The notes: generated from the letters alone by a model not told the origin. Numbered from the stretch's first letter, positions 1-8,033 are shown. The stretch is 16,580 nucleotides of DNA from an uncultured Oscillospiraceae bacterium (GCA_934597345.1 CAKTRJ010000042.1:1-16580), one strand, 5' to 3'. Numbers and translations: made by a program.

Positions 1-76
1 TCATCACGCCCTGACGCTGCTCGCAGAACACCCATACGTTCTTGAACGCGCCGATATCAGCACTATTAAAAGCCAT
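1..76 (-). CDS. etfA: Electron transfer flavoprotein subunit alpha, N-terminal fragment
   Basis: The gene runs off the left edge of the window; only the first 25 codons are present. The peptide begins MAFNSADIGAFKNVWVFCEQ, which is typical of the start of clostridial EtfA proteins. EtfA pairs with EtfB to form the FAD-carrying electron donor of acyl-CoA dehydrogenases. The start ATG is at 76-74, preceded on the minus strand by a GAAGGG ribosome binding site about 11 bases upstream, somewhat weaker and further away than the sites of the upstream genes. It follows etfB in the same direction, but a 330-base gap lies between them, whereas etfB and etfA are usually almost contiguous. The FAD-binding C-terminal domain is outside the window, so integrity cannot be judged. 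Confidence 0.85.
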   Translation of the reverse strand, partial: MAFNSADIGAFKNVWVFCEQRQGVM

Positions 77-406
77 TATTTTGTATCCCTTCTTTAGATT
101 TTCACAAGCATCATCGTGAGCCACGGCCCAAAAGCCTCGCAGAGTTCGCGTCCGCAGACGCGAAACAATTCAATCATTTTTCTGACGTCGGTGCGTTAAG
201 AAAATATGCCGGTGGCATATTTTTAGCATCCGATCTCAGCGGCTATGCCGCTGAGACAGCCCTCTCGTTTCAACCGCACCATCAACGGGCGCGCGTACCC
301 CAAGGGCACTTGTTCCGCTTCGCTCCACTGCGCAGTCGGTCGTGAACCCCACGCATGAAAACCTGTTTTCATGCGCTTCACAAAAATGCTTGCATTTTTG
401 TGAATT
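77..406. repeat. Palindrome-rich block between etfB and etfA
   Basis: I see no gene in these 330 bases. The block holds five perfect inverted repeats: 145-164 (arm TTCGCGTC, loop CGCA), 201-223 (arm AAAATATGCC, loop GGT), 234-256 (arm TCTCAGCGGC, loop TAT), 352-375 (arm CGCATGAAAAC, 2-base centre) and 377-404 (arm TTCACAAAAATGC, 2-base centre). It also holds one copy of a dispersed 46-bp repeat at 283-328. The arms of the five palindromes are unrelated in sequence to each other. The last two abut each other and the etfB stop codon. None is followed by a clear T-run on the minus strand, so they do not read as ordinary terminators. Confidence 0.8.
283..328. repeat. Dispersed 46-bp repeat, copy A
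   Basis: This stretch matches 10667-10712 at 42 of 46 positions without gaps, in the same orientation; differences are at 289, 290, 294 and 323. The most conserved part includes TACCCCAAGGGCACTTGTTC. In both copies the repeat lies 3' of a minus-strand gene (etfB here, spoIIID at the other site) with one or more perfect palindromes between the stop codon and the repeat. Confidence 0.85.
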
Positions 407-1207
407 TTAGATGATGTGTTTCGCGGCCAGGATTCCAGCCAGCTTGTCGGTGGTCTCCTTGCCGGAGCCTTCCAGCATCATGCCGGCGCCCTTCTGGGGA
501 GGCGTAAAGGAGGTGAGGATATTGGTGGGAGAACCGGCCAGACCGATGGTGCTCTTGTCGATCAGGGGGTGATCCTTCAGGGTCTCATAGGTCATGGTGA
601 CCAGGGGCTTGGCGAAGCACTCCTCGATGCCGGAGACGGACATATAGCGGGGCTCGTTCAGCTCCTTGATGCAGGTGATCATGCAGGGGGTCTTGACCTT
701 GACGGTCATGTAGCCGTCCTCCAGCATGCGCTTGACGGTGACGGTATTGCCCTCCAGCTTGATATCACCGGCGTAGGACACCTGGGGCAGGTGCAGCTTC
801 TCAGCGATCTGGGGGCCAACCTGGGCGGTATCGCCGTCGATGGCCTGACGGCCAGCCATGATGATATCGTCAGCCTCAACACCGTAGGTGTCGATGGCGG
901 CGGCGATGATCTGGGAGGTGGCGTAGGTATCGGAGCCGCCGAACTCGCGGGCGGTGATCAGGACACCCTCGTCCACGCCCATGGCCATCAGCTCACGCAG
1001 CATACCCTCGGCAGGGGGAGGGCCCATGGTGAAGGCGATGACCTTGCAGCCCAGCTCGTCCTTCAGAGCCAGAGCGGCCTCGACGGCGTTCAGGTCGTCG
1101 GGGTTGATGATGGTCTGCATGGAAGCGCGATCCAGCGTACCATCGGGATTCACGGCCACCTTACCGGAGGTATCGGGGACCTGCTTGACAGTGACAAAAA
1201 TCTTCAT
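407..1207 (-). CDS. etfB: Electron transfer flavoprotein subunit beta
   Basis: EtfB forms the soluble EtfAB heterodimer that passes electrons to the acyl-CoA dehydrogenase encoded just upstream. The 266-residue protein has the usual family length. It starts MKIFVTVKQVPDTSG, carries DTYATS at about 93-98 and GRQAIDGDTAQVG at 119-131, the nucleotide/flavin-binding loop region conserved in EtfB, and ends in a short C-terminal arm. The start ATG at 1207 has an AAGGAGG ribosome binding site. It lies 19 bases after the acyl-CoA dehydrogenase stop, consistent with one transcript. In anaerobes such EtfAB complexes are often electron-bifurcating, coupling enoyl-CoA reduction by NADH to ferredoxin reduction; whether this one does so cannot be read from EtfB alone. 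The 3' side is unusual, with two abutting palindromes starting two bases after the stop. Confidence 0.93.
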   Translation of the reverse strand: MKIFVTVKQVPDTSGKVAVNPDGTLDRASMQTIINPDDLNAVEAALALKDELGCKVIAFTMGPPPAEGMLRELMAMGVDEGVLITAREFGGSDTYATSQIIAAAIDTYGVEADDIIMAGRQAIDGDTAQVGPQIAEKLHLPQVSYAGDIKLEGNTVTVKRMLEDGYMTVKVKTPCMITCIKELNEPRYMSVSGIEECFAKPLVTMTYETLKDHPLIDKSTIGLAGSPTNILTSFTPPQKGAGMMLEGSGKETTDKLAGILAAKHII

Positions 1208-1226
1208 ATTTCTCGTACCTCCTTGC

Positions 1227-2369
1227 TTACTTCAGCAGATTGCCGGCGATGACCATCTGCTGCACCTGAGAGGTGCCCTCGTAGATGGTGGTGATGCGGG
1301 CGTCGCGGTAGATGCGCTCCACCTTGTACTCGCGGATATAGCCGTAACCGCCGTGGATCTGCACGGCCTTATAGGCGCAGCGGTTGGCGGCCTCGGCGGC
1401 GAAGTACTTGGCGATGGAGCAGGCGGCGCTGGCCTCGGGGCTGTTGGCGTCCTTGAGAACGGCAGCGTGATACACCAGCTGACGGGCAGCCTCCACGTCG
1501 GCGGCCATGTCGGCCAGCATGAAGCTGATGCCCTGGAAGTCGGCGATGCGGCGGCCGAACTGCTTACGCTCCTTGGCGTACTTGACGGCCTCGTCCAGCG
1601 CGGACTGGGCGATACCCACAGACTGGGCGGCGATGCCCAGACGGCCGCCGTCCAGGGTCTTCATGGCGATCTGGAAGCCCTTGTGCAGGGGGCCCACCAG
1701 ACAATCCTTGGAAACACGGACATCCTCCAGCACCAGGTCGCAGGTGGGATAGCCGTTGATGCCCATCTTCTTCTCGTGAGCGCCCAGGGAGACGCCGGGG
1801 AGCTTCATGTCCACCACGAACATGGAGATGCCCTTGCTACCCTTGGCGGTCAGGTCGGTCTTGGCAAAGACCACGGCCCAGTCGGCCATGGGAGCGCCGG
1901 AGATAAAGCACTTGCGGCCGTTGATGATGAAGTCGTCACCGTCGGCAATAGCGGTAGTGGTGGTGCCGCCGGCATCGGAGCCCGCGCCGGGTTCGGTCAG
2001 GCCGAAGACCATGATCTTTTCACCGCTGGCCACGGCGGGCAGGTACTTCTGCTTCTGGGCCTCATTGCCGCCCAGCAGCAGCGGGCCGCCGCCCAGGGAG
2101 TTGGAGGTGTTGGCGTAGATGGACAGCACAGCGTCCACGCGGGCCAGCTCCTCTACCATCAGGGCATAGGTCAGGCTGTCGGCACCGGCGCCGCCGTACT
2201 CCTTGGGGATCTTGACACCCATGAAGCCGTAACGGGCCATCTTCTTGTGCATATCCCAATTGAATTCGCCGGTCTCATCCAGCTCGTCCTGGATCTCCTT
2301 GGTGAATTCCGTCTCCGCGAACTGGCGGAACAGCTTGCGCTGCATCTCGTGCTTCTTGTCGAGAATCAT
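1227..2369 (-). CDS. Acyl-CoA dehydrogenase (probable enoyl-CoA reductase of the reductive branch)
   Basis: This is an FAD-dependent acyl-CoA dehydrogenase of 380 residues, the normal length for the short-chain family. In this operon it most likely runs as an enoyl-CoA reductase, reducing the 2-enoyl-CoA made by the dehydratase with electrons from EtfAB. Seen in the sequence: the flavin-binding stretch GLTEPGAGSDAGG, KCFISGAPMADWAVVFAKT, and the C-terminal signature HGGYGYIREYKVERIYRDAR followed by IYEGTSQVQQ, whose Glu364 sits at the catalytic base position of butyryl-CoA dehydrogenases. The start ATG at 2369 has AGGAGG at good spacing. The gene lies 34 bases after the dehydrogenase gene and 19 bases before etfB. 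The same place in the Clostridioides difficile isocaproate cluster is held by acdB. Acyl chain specificity is not readable from these motifs. Confidence 0.93.
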   Translation of the reverse strand: MILDKKHEMQRKLFRQFAETEFTKEIQDELDETGEFNWDMHKKMARYGFMGVKIPKEYGGAGADSLTYALMVEELARVDAVLSIYANTSNSLGGGPLLLGGNEAQKQKYLPAVASGEKIMVFGLTEPGAGSDAGGTTTTAIADGDDFIINGRKCFISGAPMADWAVVFAKTDLTAKGSKGISMFVVDMKLPGVSLGAHEKKMGINGYPTCDLVLEDVRVSKDCLVGPLHKGFQIAMKTLDGGRLGIAAQSVGIAQSALDEAVKYAKERKQFGRRIADFQGISFMLADMAADVEAARQLVYHAAVLKDANSPEASAACSIAKYFAAEAANRCAYKAVQIHGGYGYIREYKVERIYRDARITTIYEGTSQVQQMVIAGNLLK

Positions 2370-2403
2370 TCGTTTTCCTCCTATTGTTACTTTACTAATT
2401 GGT

Positions 2404-3405
2404 TCAGCAGGGGATCTCGTGGCTGGACTTACCGGTGGTCAGGATCTCGTGGATGCTGTCGATGCCGCAGCGGGCCATGGACTCGGCGGCTTCCTCGGTA
2501 AAGAACGCCATGTGGGGGGTGTGGTACACGTTCACGAAGGAACGCAGGTACTTCAGCTTGAAGTAGGGCATGCCGGGGGTCTTGATGATATCGTCGTTGT
2601 GGGGAACGTGGATGATGCCGGTCTCGCCGGGGAAGGCGTCCATAAACAGCGCGCCGATCTTCTCGGTCTCTACGCCCTCGATGATAGCGTCGATGTCCAC
2701 CAGCTCGCCGCGGGCGTTGTCGATCAGCACCACGCCGTCCTTCATCTTGGACAGGGCGTCACGGTTGATCATGCCGGTGGTGTCGGGCAGCAGGGGCGTA
2801 TGGATGGTGATGATGTCGGACTCGCGGTACAGGGTATCCAGATCCACATACTCGGCGTACTGACGGACGGCGTCGTTCTGGTACACATCGTTGGCAAGGA
2901 TGCGGCAGCCGAAGCCGCTGAGGCACTTGATGACGGTGTAGCCGATCTTACCGGTGCCCATGACGCCCACGGTCATGGTGCGCAGCTCACGGCCCATCTT
3001 GCCCTTCAGGGTAAAGTCGTTATCGTTGGTGTTGTACAGGGCTTTCTTGAACTTGCGGATGCACATCAGGATGGCCATGACGGTGTACTCCGCCACGCCG
3101 TTAGGGGCGTAAGCGCCGTTGCACAGGCGGAAGCCCAGAGAGCGGGCATAGTCGCAGTTCATGTGGTTATAGCCCACGCAGCGGCTGGCCAGCACCTTGA
3201 CGCCGTAGCCGCGCAGCTCATCCAGCACCTCGTTGCAGTAGTTGGACTGGCCCAGGGTGGTGACGCCGTCGCAGCCAACGGCCATGTTGGCGGTGGTGGG
3301 ATCCAGGTTGGCGGGGGTAGACACCAGCTCGATGCCATATTCCTTGCACAGGGACTCGATAACGGGCTTTTCGTCGGGACGCACTTCGTAAGCAGCGATC
3401 TTCAT
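2404..3405 (-). CDS. D-2-hydroxyacid dehydrogenase, NAD-dependent (D-lactate dehydrogenase family)
   Basis: Predicted to reduce a 2-oxoacid (from amino acid transamination) to the (R)-2-hydroxyacid that enters the CoA branch. The 333 residues match the D-isomer-specific 2-hydroxyacid dehydrogenase family. The Rossmann motif is VGVMGTGKIG (GxGxxG, Gly150-Gly155), followed by LANDVYQN, where Asp173 suggests NAD rather than NADP. Catalytic residues by motif are Arg232 in DNARGELVD, Glu261 in PGETG and His298 in HTPHMAFFT. The start ATG at 3405 has TAAGGAG. It is separated from the CoA-transferase gene by 99 bases containing a GC-rich stem-loop. Related enzymes in this setting are LdhA (2-hydroxyisocaproate) and FldH (phenyllactate); the sequence alone does not choose between them. 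Confidence 0.9.
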   Translation of the reverse strand: MKIAAYEVRPDEKPVIESLCKEYGIELVSTPANLDPTTANMAVGCDGVTTLGQSNYCNEVLDELRGYGVKVLASRCVGYNHMNCDYARSLGFRLCNGAYAPNGVAEYTVMAILMCIRKFKKALYNTNDNDFTLKGKMGRELRTMTVGVMGTGKIGYTVIKCLSGFGCRILANDVYQNDAVRQYAEYVDLDTLYRESDIITIHTPLLPDTTGMINRDALSKMKDGVVLIDNARGELVDIDAIIEGVETEKIGALFMDAFPGETGIIHVPHNDDIIKTPGMPYFKLKYLRSFVNVYHTPHMAFFTEEAAESMARCGIDSIHEILTTGKSSHEIPC

Positions 3406-3429
3406 ATTATTTTCTCCTTATTCCGGCAT

Positions 3430-3461
3430 GGCCGTCCGCCGCTCCTCAACAGCGGCCGGCC
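3430..3461 (-). other. GC-rich stem-loop between CoA-transferase and dehydrogenase genes
   Basis: Inside the operon, arms GGCCG (3430-3434) and CGGCC (3457-3461) enclose CCGCT (3439-3443) and AGCGG (3451-3455) with a 7-base loop and an internal bulge. No T-run follows on the minus strand, so it is not a standard terminator. It could be an RNA processing or stabilising structure; this is inference from position only. Confidence 0.35.
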
Positions 3462-3504
3462 TGCGTTTCATTTCCTACGTTTCCGTTTTTGATGGGGGTA
3501 TCGC

Positions 3505-4749
3505 TCAGTCCTTCAGGGCGGGGTCCATGGCGGCGGCGTCGCCGGCGGCGATCATGGCGGCCACCTGCTCGTCGGTATAGCCCAGCTTCTTCAGGATCTC
3601 CTCGGTCTGCTCGCCCAGATACGGGCCGCGGTTGTAGGGAGGCAGGGGGGTCTCCTCGAACATGACGGGGGGACGCACCATGGTGCGCTTGGCGCCGTTG
3701 GGGTACTCCATCTCATAGAAGCAGTCGGCGGCCCATGCCTGCTTATCCACCAGCAGCTGATCCCAGGTCTGGGCCACGGCGTAGGGCAGGTCGTTGGCGT
3801 CCATCAGAGCGCACCACTCGTCCAGGGTACGGGTAGCCATCTCGGCCACCAGGAAGTCATAGAACTCCTCGATGTTGGCCTGCAGGTTGGTCTGGGGATA
3901 GTAGCGGGGATCCTCGGCCATTTCGGGGTGGCCGATGGCCCGCATGAAGATGGGATAGTGGCGGTTGTACTGAGGCATGGCGATCTGGAGCCACTTGTTG
4001 TCCTTGGTCTTGTGGGCTACCACCAGAGGGTTGGGCAGGGTGCGGCGGGACAGGGGGAACTGGGTGGCGGGGTCGCCGTACTGGTTGGACTGGAGCATCA
4101 GGGACACGTCCCAGATGGCGCTGTGGAACAGGGAGACCACCACGCGGTCGCCCTGGCCGGTCTGCTTGGCGCGGTACAGGGCCGCCAGCACGCCGGAGGC
4201 CAGGTACAGGCCCACCTGATGGTCGCCGAAGCCGGCGATGGTCAGCATGGGCAGGGAGTCCTTGTCAAACAGGGTGCCCAGCACGCCGCCGCGGGCGAAG
4301 AAGGCGGTGAAGTCGAAGCCGGGCAGATCCTTGTCGGGGCCCTTCTCGCCGTAGCCGGAGACGAAGCCGTACACCAGAGCGGGATACTTGGCGTGGAGGG
4401 TGTCATAGTCCAGACCCGCCTTCTTCAGGGGGTTCTGACGCCAGTTGGTGATGAAGATGTCGGCCTCGGCGATCAGCTTCTCCAGGGCCTCACGGCCAGC
4501 GGGAGACTTGGTGTTCAGGGCGATGCAGGTCTTGTTGGCGTTTTCCAAGTCGTAGGTGGTGTTCTCCTTCTGGTCCTGGGGACGGCCCTCGTTGACGGCG
4601 GTGTAGCGCAGGGGGTCGCCTGCGGGAGCCTCGATCTTGATGACCTCGGCGCCCAGATCGGCCAGGAAGCGTGCGCAGCAGGGCGCGGCGATGAAGGTGG
4701 CCAGCTCGACGACCTTGATGCCCTCCAGCGGGCGTTTGATCTCACTCAT
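3505..4749 (-). CDS. Family III (CaiB/BaiF-type) CoA-transferase
   Basis: Predicted to move CoA from an acyl-CoA (likely the pathway end product) to the (R)-2-hydroxyacid, as FldA and HadA do. The 414-residue protein opens with PLEGIKVVELATFIAAP and DLGAEVIKIEAPAGDPLR, the classic N-terminal motifs of family III transferases. It has NWRQNPLKKAGLDYDTL and the conserved aspartate region LPGFDFTAFFARGG; Asp146 is the expected nucleophile that forms the acyl anhydride. The start ATG at 4749 was chosen because TAGGAGG precedes it and the family motif begins right after; the open frame extends further upstream into the dehydratase gene but without family similarity. It lies 35 bases after the beta subunit gene. 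Use of family III rather than a propionate CoA-transferase argues for an Fld/Had-type pathway rather than the acrylate lactate pathway. Confidence 0.92.
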   Translation of the reverse strand: MSEIKRPLEGIKVVELATFIAAPCCARFLADLGAEVIKIEAPAGDPLRYTAVNEGRPQDQKENTTYDLENANKTCIALNTKSPAGREALEKLIAEADIFITNWRQNPLKKAGLDYDTLHAKYPALVYGFVSGYGEKGPDKDLPGFDFTAFFARGGVLGTLFDKDSLPMLTIAGFGDHQVGLYLASGVLAALYRAKQTGQGDRVVVSLFHSAIWDVSLMLQSNQYGDPATQFPLSRRTLPNPLVVAHKTKDNKWLQIAMPQYNRHYPIFMRAIGHPEMAEDPRYYPQTNLQANIEEFYDFLVAEMATRTLDEWCALMDANDLPYAVAQTWDQLLVDKQAWAADCFYEMEYPNGAKRTMVRPPVMFEETPLPPYNRGPYLGEQTEEILKKLGYTDEQVAAMIAAGDAAAMDPALKD

Positions 4750-4784
4750 GGGTTTGGTTCCTCCTATATTATTTTTTTGCGTAA

Positions 4785-5903
4785 TTACATGGTCAGCATG
4801 TCGCGGAAGGTCTCGATATTGGTGCGGGCCTGCTCGAACTGCACCATCTGGCGGTCGATCTCCACCACGGTGACAGGGATACCGGCGGCCTCGCAGGCCT
4901 TCTTGATCATGACATAGTCGAATTCCTCGGGGTCGCAGAACTTGGCCATGGCCACCAGAACGCCCTTGGCGCTGCGAGCCTTGGCGGTGTCCACGATCCA
5001 CTGGACGCGGGGCTTGGCGGCGTTATACAGCACGGAGCAGTTGTCCATGTCGGCAAACTTCTGGGCCAGGGCGGTCAGGGCATCGTCACCGGCGGGCACG
5101 TCGGTGCGGTACTGGCGGGACTGGGCGGCCACGTCGTCAGCCACGATGTGCAGGCCCAGATCGTCCAGAATGGCGTTGAAGCCGGGGGCGTCGGTGAGAA
5201 TGCCGGACAGCAGGATGGGGGTCTTTTCCGCGGCGGGGGTCTGAGCCTCCAGCGCGGCCAGCAGCTCCTCGATGAGGGCGGTGTGCTCCTCCTTGGTCAT
5301 GAAGAAGGCGGACTTGAAGGCGTCGCTGCGCTGGGCGGCGGTGACCTCGGGATGCTTGGAGAGCACCTCGTCCAGCTTCCGCATGGCGGCGTTGTGGCGG
5401 TTATAGACGGCGTTGGACTCCGCCAGCTTGGCGTTGTCAAACTTGCCGCCCAGCTTCTCCAGATCGCGGATCACGCGCTCGTAGCCGGCCTTGGTGAAGG
5501 CCACGCCGTAAGCGGGCTTGCGGTTCTGGGGATAGGTCATGGGGATGAAGGGGATGGAGGGAACGGCATACTTCCAGTTCTCGCCCATGGTTTTCAGGGT
5601 GTCGCACAGGGAGGGGATCACGATGGCGGACACGCCGTCGTACATGCCGTTGATGCCCAGCTCCAGAATGGACTGGACGATGGAGCACAGGAAGGCGGGA
5701 CAGTATTCCTTGGCCCGGCGCAGCTCGGTATCCGCGCCCCAGGCGCCCATGGGGACGAAGCCCATGGAATGGATGATCTCCTCGGGGGTGTAGACGGGAG
5801 CGCACAGCACGATCTTCTTGCCCTGGGCCAGATATTTATCCATCTGGGCCTTGGGATTCACGGCGACTTCATGCAGCTTGGCAAACAGTTCGTTGGTGGT
5901 CAT
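4785..5903 (-). CDS. 2-hydroxyacyl-CoA dehydratase, beta subunit (HgdB/FldC/HadC family)
   Basis: This is the smaller subunit of the heterodimeric iron-sulfur dehydratase that removes water from (R)-2-hydroxyacyl-CoA by a ketyl radical mechanism. The 372 residues match the length of FldC and HadC. It carries cysteines in the family's cluster region: AKEYCPAFLC (Cys68, Cys73), PSLCDTLK (Cys100) and KFCDPEEFDY (Cys323), which are the candidate [4Fe-4S] ligands. The ENWKY motif at about 108-112 and the C-terminal DPEEFDY are also typical. The start ATG at 5903 lies two bases after the TGA of the alpha subunit, with AAAGGAG in the end of that gene, so the two are probably translationally coupled for equal amounts. 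The enzyme needs the ATP-dependent activator encoded at the head of the operon. Confidence 0.93.
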   Translation of the reverse strand: MTTNELFAKLHEVAVNPKAQMDKYLAQGKKIVLCAPVYTPEEIIHSMGFVPMGAWGADTELRRAKEYCPAFLCSIVQSILELGINGMYDGVSAIVIPSLCDTLKTMGENWKYAVPSIPFIPMTYPQNRKPAYGVAFTKAGYERVIRDLEKLGGKFDNAKLAESNAVYNRHNAAMRKLDEVLSKHPEVTAAQRSDAFKSAFFMTKEEHTALIEELLAALEAQTPAAEKTPILLSGILTDAPGFNAILDDLGLHIVADDVAAQSRQYRTDVPAGDDALTALAQKFADMDNCSVLYNAAKPRVQWIVDTAKARSAKGVLVAMAKFCDPEEFDYVMIKKACEAAGIPVTVVEIDRQMVQFEQARTNIETFRDMLTM

Positions 5904-5905
5904 GT

Positions 5906-7150
5906 TCAGTTGGCTCCTTTCTGCTCTTTGTTGGCTTCCATGATCTCCATGAGGCCCTGGACACGGGTGTCATACTGGGCTTCGGAGAAGTTGCGGGGAT
6001 CGGCCTGATCGCCGTCGAAGCTGGCCACGGGGATGTTGCAGGCCTTGCCCACCTGACGGCCCATCTCATACATGAAGCCGCTCCACAGCTTGCAGGAACG
6101 GTTGGTATGGATCAGCATGCCCTCCACATGGTTGTCCTTGCACAGCTTGATGCGCTTATCGCGGGACTTTTCCAGATTGATGGCGTTGGGCACGGAGCAG
6201 TAGGCCTTGATCATGCCCTCAAAGGAGTCGTAGTCGTAGCCGAAGGCGTCGGCGTAGATGGTGGTGACCATGTTGATGCCGCGGGACTTCAGACCGGTGG
6301 AGGTGGCCCGCAGGTAGGGCCAGCAGGCGATACCCTCGAACAGGATGCGGTACTTCTCCTCGGTGCGGAAGGTGGAGGTGCCGTTCTTGTGGTTTTCCAT
6401 GTACTCCTTGTACAGGGTCTCCATGGCGTCGCCGGAGCACTCCTTGCCGCGGGCGGTGACCATGACGGCCATGTGGTTCAGCAGGTCGAAGCCGTTGAAG
6501 GGAGAGGGAACGTACTTGGCGCAGCCGGTGGCGGCCAGCCATGCACGGGAGGCGCGGCAGCTGAAGCCGGTGACCTCCTGGAACTTATCGTCGTCCCACT
6601 TCAGGTTGAACAGGCTCTCCAGCTGATGAACAGCGTCCCAGAACTGGGCGGAGACGTACTCCACCTGTGCGTCGGACACATCGTAGTCGGGGTTGAAGGG
6701 AATATCCAGCATGATCATGGGGATATTCAGCTCCTGGGCCAGATTCTCGTACCACTTGATCATGCAGTTGCAGATGTTGTTGCAGCACAGCACCACATCG
6801 GGCATGGCCACATCCTGCTCGGGACAGGATCTCAGCTTGGCGTAGGCCAGAGAGATACGGGCGTAGGCGCAGATGTCGTTGGAATAGCCGTCGGCCTCCG
6901 CCACGTTGCACATGCGCTCGCCGGCGCCGCGGGCGGCGATACCGGCTGCCTGATTCTCAGGATATACGGTGGCGATGCCCAGCGTCTCAGGGATCTCGAC
7001 GGGGAAATTGCTGGAGACCCATGCCACAGGGATGCCCTTCTTCTTCGCTTCGATGGCGTCCACAAAGGCGTCAGCGGCGATCTTGCCCAGTTTGTACTTG
7101 GCGGAATTGGGATCCACCGGACGAGGGGCCTTTTTCACTTCTTCTGCCAT
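5906..7150 (-). CDS. 2-hydroxyacyl-CoA dehydratase, alpha subunit (HgdA/FldB/HadB family)
   Basis: This is the larger dehydratase subunit, which binds substrate and receives the activating electron. The 414-residue protein carries SNDICAYARIS (Cys94), CCNNICNCMIKW (Cys127 being the best match) and HTNRSCKLWSG (Cys353). The Cys94-Cys127 interval of 33 residues equals that of the ligand pair in the known HadB-type structure, so Cys94, Cys127 and Cys353 are the likely [4Fe-4S] ligands. The start ATG at 7150 has AAGGAGG at good spacing; the open frame continues upstream into the activator gene but without family similarity. It lies 52 bases after the activator stop and overlaps nothing. Substrate specificity (branched-chain, aromatic, lactate) would need structural modelling of the pocket. 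Confidence 0.94.
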   Translation of the reverse strand: MAEEVKKAPRPVDPNSAKYKLGKIAADAFVDAIEAKKKGIPVAWVSSNFPVEIPETLGIATVYPENQAAGIAARGAGERMCNVAEADGYSNDICAYARISLAYAKLRSCPEQDVAMPDVVLCCNNICNCMIKWYENLAQELNIPMIMLDIPFNPDYDVSDAQVEYVSAQFWDAVHQLESLFNLKWDDDKFQEVTGFSCRASRAWLAATGCAKYVPSPFNGFDLLNHMAVMVTARGKECSGDAMETLYKEYMENHKNGTSTFRTEEKYRILFEGIACWPYLRATSTGLKSRGINMVTTIYADAFGYDYDSFEGMIKAYCSVPNAINLEKSRDKRIKLCKDNHVEGMLIHTNRSCKLWSGFMYEMGRQVGKACNIPVASFDGDQADPRNFSEAQYDTRVQGLMEIMEANKEQKGAN

Positions 7151-7202
7151 GTTTTTTCCTCCTTGTTTTTCCTCAATACATATATAAATTATATTTGCTC
7201 GC

Positions 7203-7979
7203 TTACTTATTGACCTGCTTCCATGCGTACAGGGCCGCGCCGATGGCGCCGAAATACTGGGCCAGCGGGTCGTAGGAGATCTCCACGTCCAGCGCCTGGG
7301 CCATATAGTGGCGCACCGCCTCGTTGCGGGCCACGCCGCCGGACATGCACACACGCTCCACGATACCGGCACGGCGGGCCAGAGACGCCACGCGGGTGGC
7401 TACGCTCTGACAGATACCTGCCACCAGATCGGGCCGCTTTGTGCCGTTGGCCAGCTGGCTGATGACCTCCGACTCGGCAAACACCGTGCAGGTGCTGGAG
7501 ATGGCGGCGGGGGAATCGCTCTGGTCGGCAATAGCACCCAGATCGTCGATGTCCAGCCGCAGGATGTTGGCCATGACCTCCAGAAACCGGCCGGTTCCGG
7601 CGGCGCACTTGTCATTCATGATGAAGTTGCTCATGCGGCCGTCCGGGGTCAGGGAGATGATCTTGGCGTCCTGGCCGCCGATGTCGATGACCGTCCGCAG
7701 GTCAGGGAACACGAAGCGGCCGCCCAGTGCGTGGCAGGTCAGCTCGCTGACCTCGCCGTCAGCGCCCTCGAACTTGTTGCGGCCATAGCCGGTGACGATC
7801 ACGCGGGCCATGTCAGCGCGGGTAAGGCCGCTCTCCTGCCACAGCTGCGCCAACGCGTCCTCCGGGCCGTCAGTGCCCAGCCCGCCCAATTGCAGGCTTT
7901 TGGCGGCGATGGATGCGCCGTCCTGCAATATCACACACTTGGAGGTGGTGGAACCGATGTCAATGCCCAGCGTATACAT
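7203..7979 (-). CDS. 2-hydroxyacyl-CoA dehydratase activator (archerase; HgdC/FldI/HadI family)
   Basis: This homodimeric ATPase carries a bridging [4Fe-4S] cluster and injects one high-energy electron into the dehydratase. The 258-residue protein has the ASKHA fold motifs: GIDIGSTTSKC near the N-terminus (phosphate loop), VIDIGGQDAK at 97-106, and the C-terminal adenosine motif MSGGVARN. Cys125 in NDKCAAGTGRFLE and Cys164 in SSTCTVFAESEV are the cluster ligands, spaced 39 apart as in HgdC. The start ATG at 7979 was chosen because AAAGGA precedes it and the protein then begins MYTLGIDIGS, as in the family; the frame is open upstream but that part would include the promoter. It is the first gene of the operon. 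Its electrons probably come from a ferredoxin or flavodoxin not encoded here. Confidence 0.95.
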   Translation of the reverse strand: MYTLGIDIGSTTSKCVILQDGASIAAKSLQLGGLGTDGPEDALAQLWQESGLTRADMARVIVTGYGRNKFEGADGEVSELTCHALGGRFVFPDLRTVIDIGGQDAKIISLTPDGRMSNFIMNDKCAAGTGRFLEVMANILRLDIDDLGAIADQSDSPAAISSTCTVFAESEVISQLANGTKRPDLVAGICQSVATRVASLARRAGIVERVCMSGGVARNEAVRHYMAQALDVEISYDPLAQYFGAIGAALYAWKQVNK

Positions 7980-8010
7980 ATGCGATGTCCTTTCTGCCGA
8001 TGGCGGCTCA

Positions 8011-8025
8011 ACTGGTCTTACCAGT
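8011..8025. promoter_or_regulatory. Candidate GntR (FadR/PdhR/LldR-type) operator
   Basis: A perfect palindrome ACTGGT-CTT-ACCAGT lies a few bases downstream of the expected transcription start of the dehydratase operon. The form TGGTnnnACCA is the established operator pattern of the FadR subfamily of GntR regulators, which respond to acyl-CoA, pyruvate or lactate-like ligands. Binding here would block transcription. No GntR gene is present in the window. Confidence 0.6.
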
Positions 8026-8033
8026 CTAACCAT

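Noticed and set aside
352..404. Palindromes after etfB as an intrinsic terminator
   Set aside because: No T-run follows either stem on the minus strand, and etfA lies downstream in the same direction.
145..404. CRISPR-like array
   Set aside because: The palindromes differ in sequence and are irregularly spaced; there is no constant repeat and no cas gene.
954..2501. Long plus-strand open frame (515 codons) opposite etfB and acyl-CoA dehydrogenase
   Set aside because: It is antisense to two clear genes, lacks a ribosome binding site and reads as low-complexity Gly/His/Leu/Val/Gln; a by-product of GC-rich codon use.
2404..7979. Glutamate (2-hydroxyglutarate) or acrylate lactate pathway assignment
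   Set aside because: The family III CoA-transferase with an acyl-CoA dehydrogenase and EtfBA fits Had/Fld-type reduction better; there is no glutaconyl-CoA decarboxylase or family I CoA-transferase. Not excluded outright.
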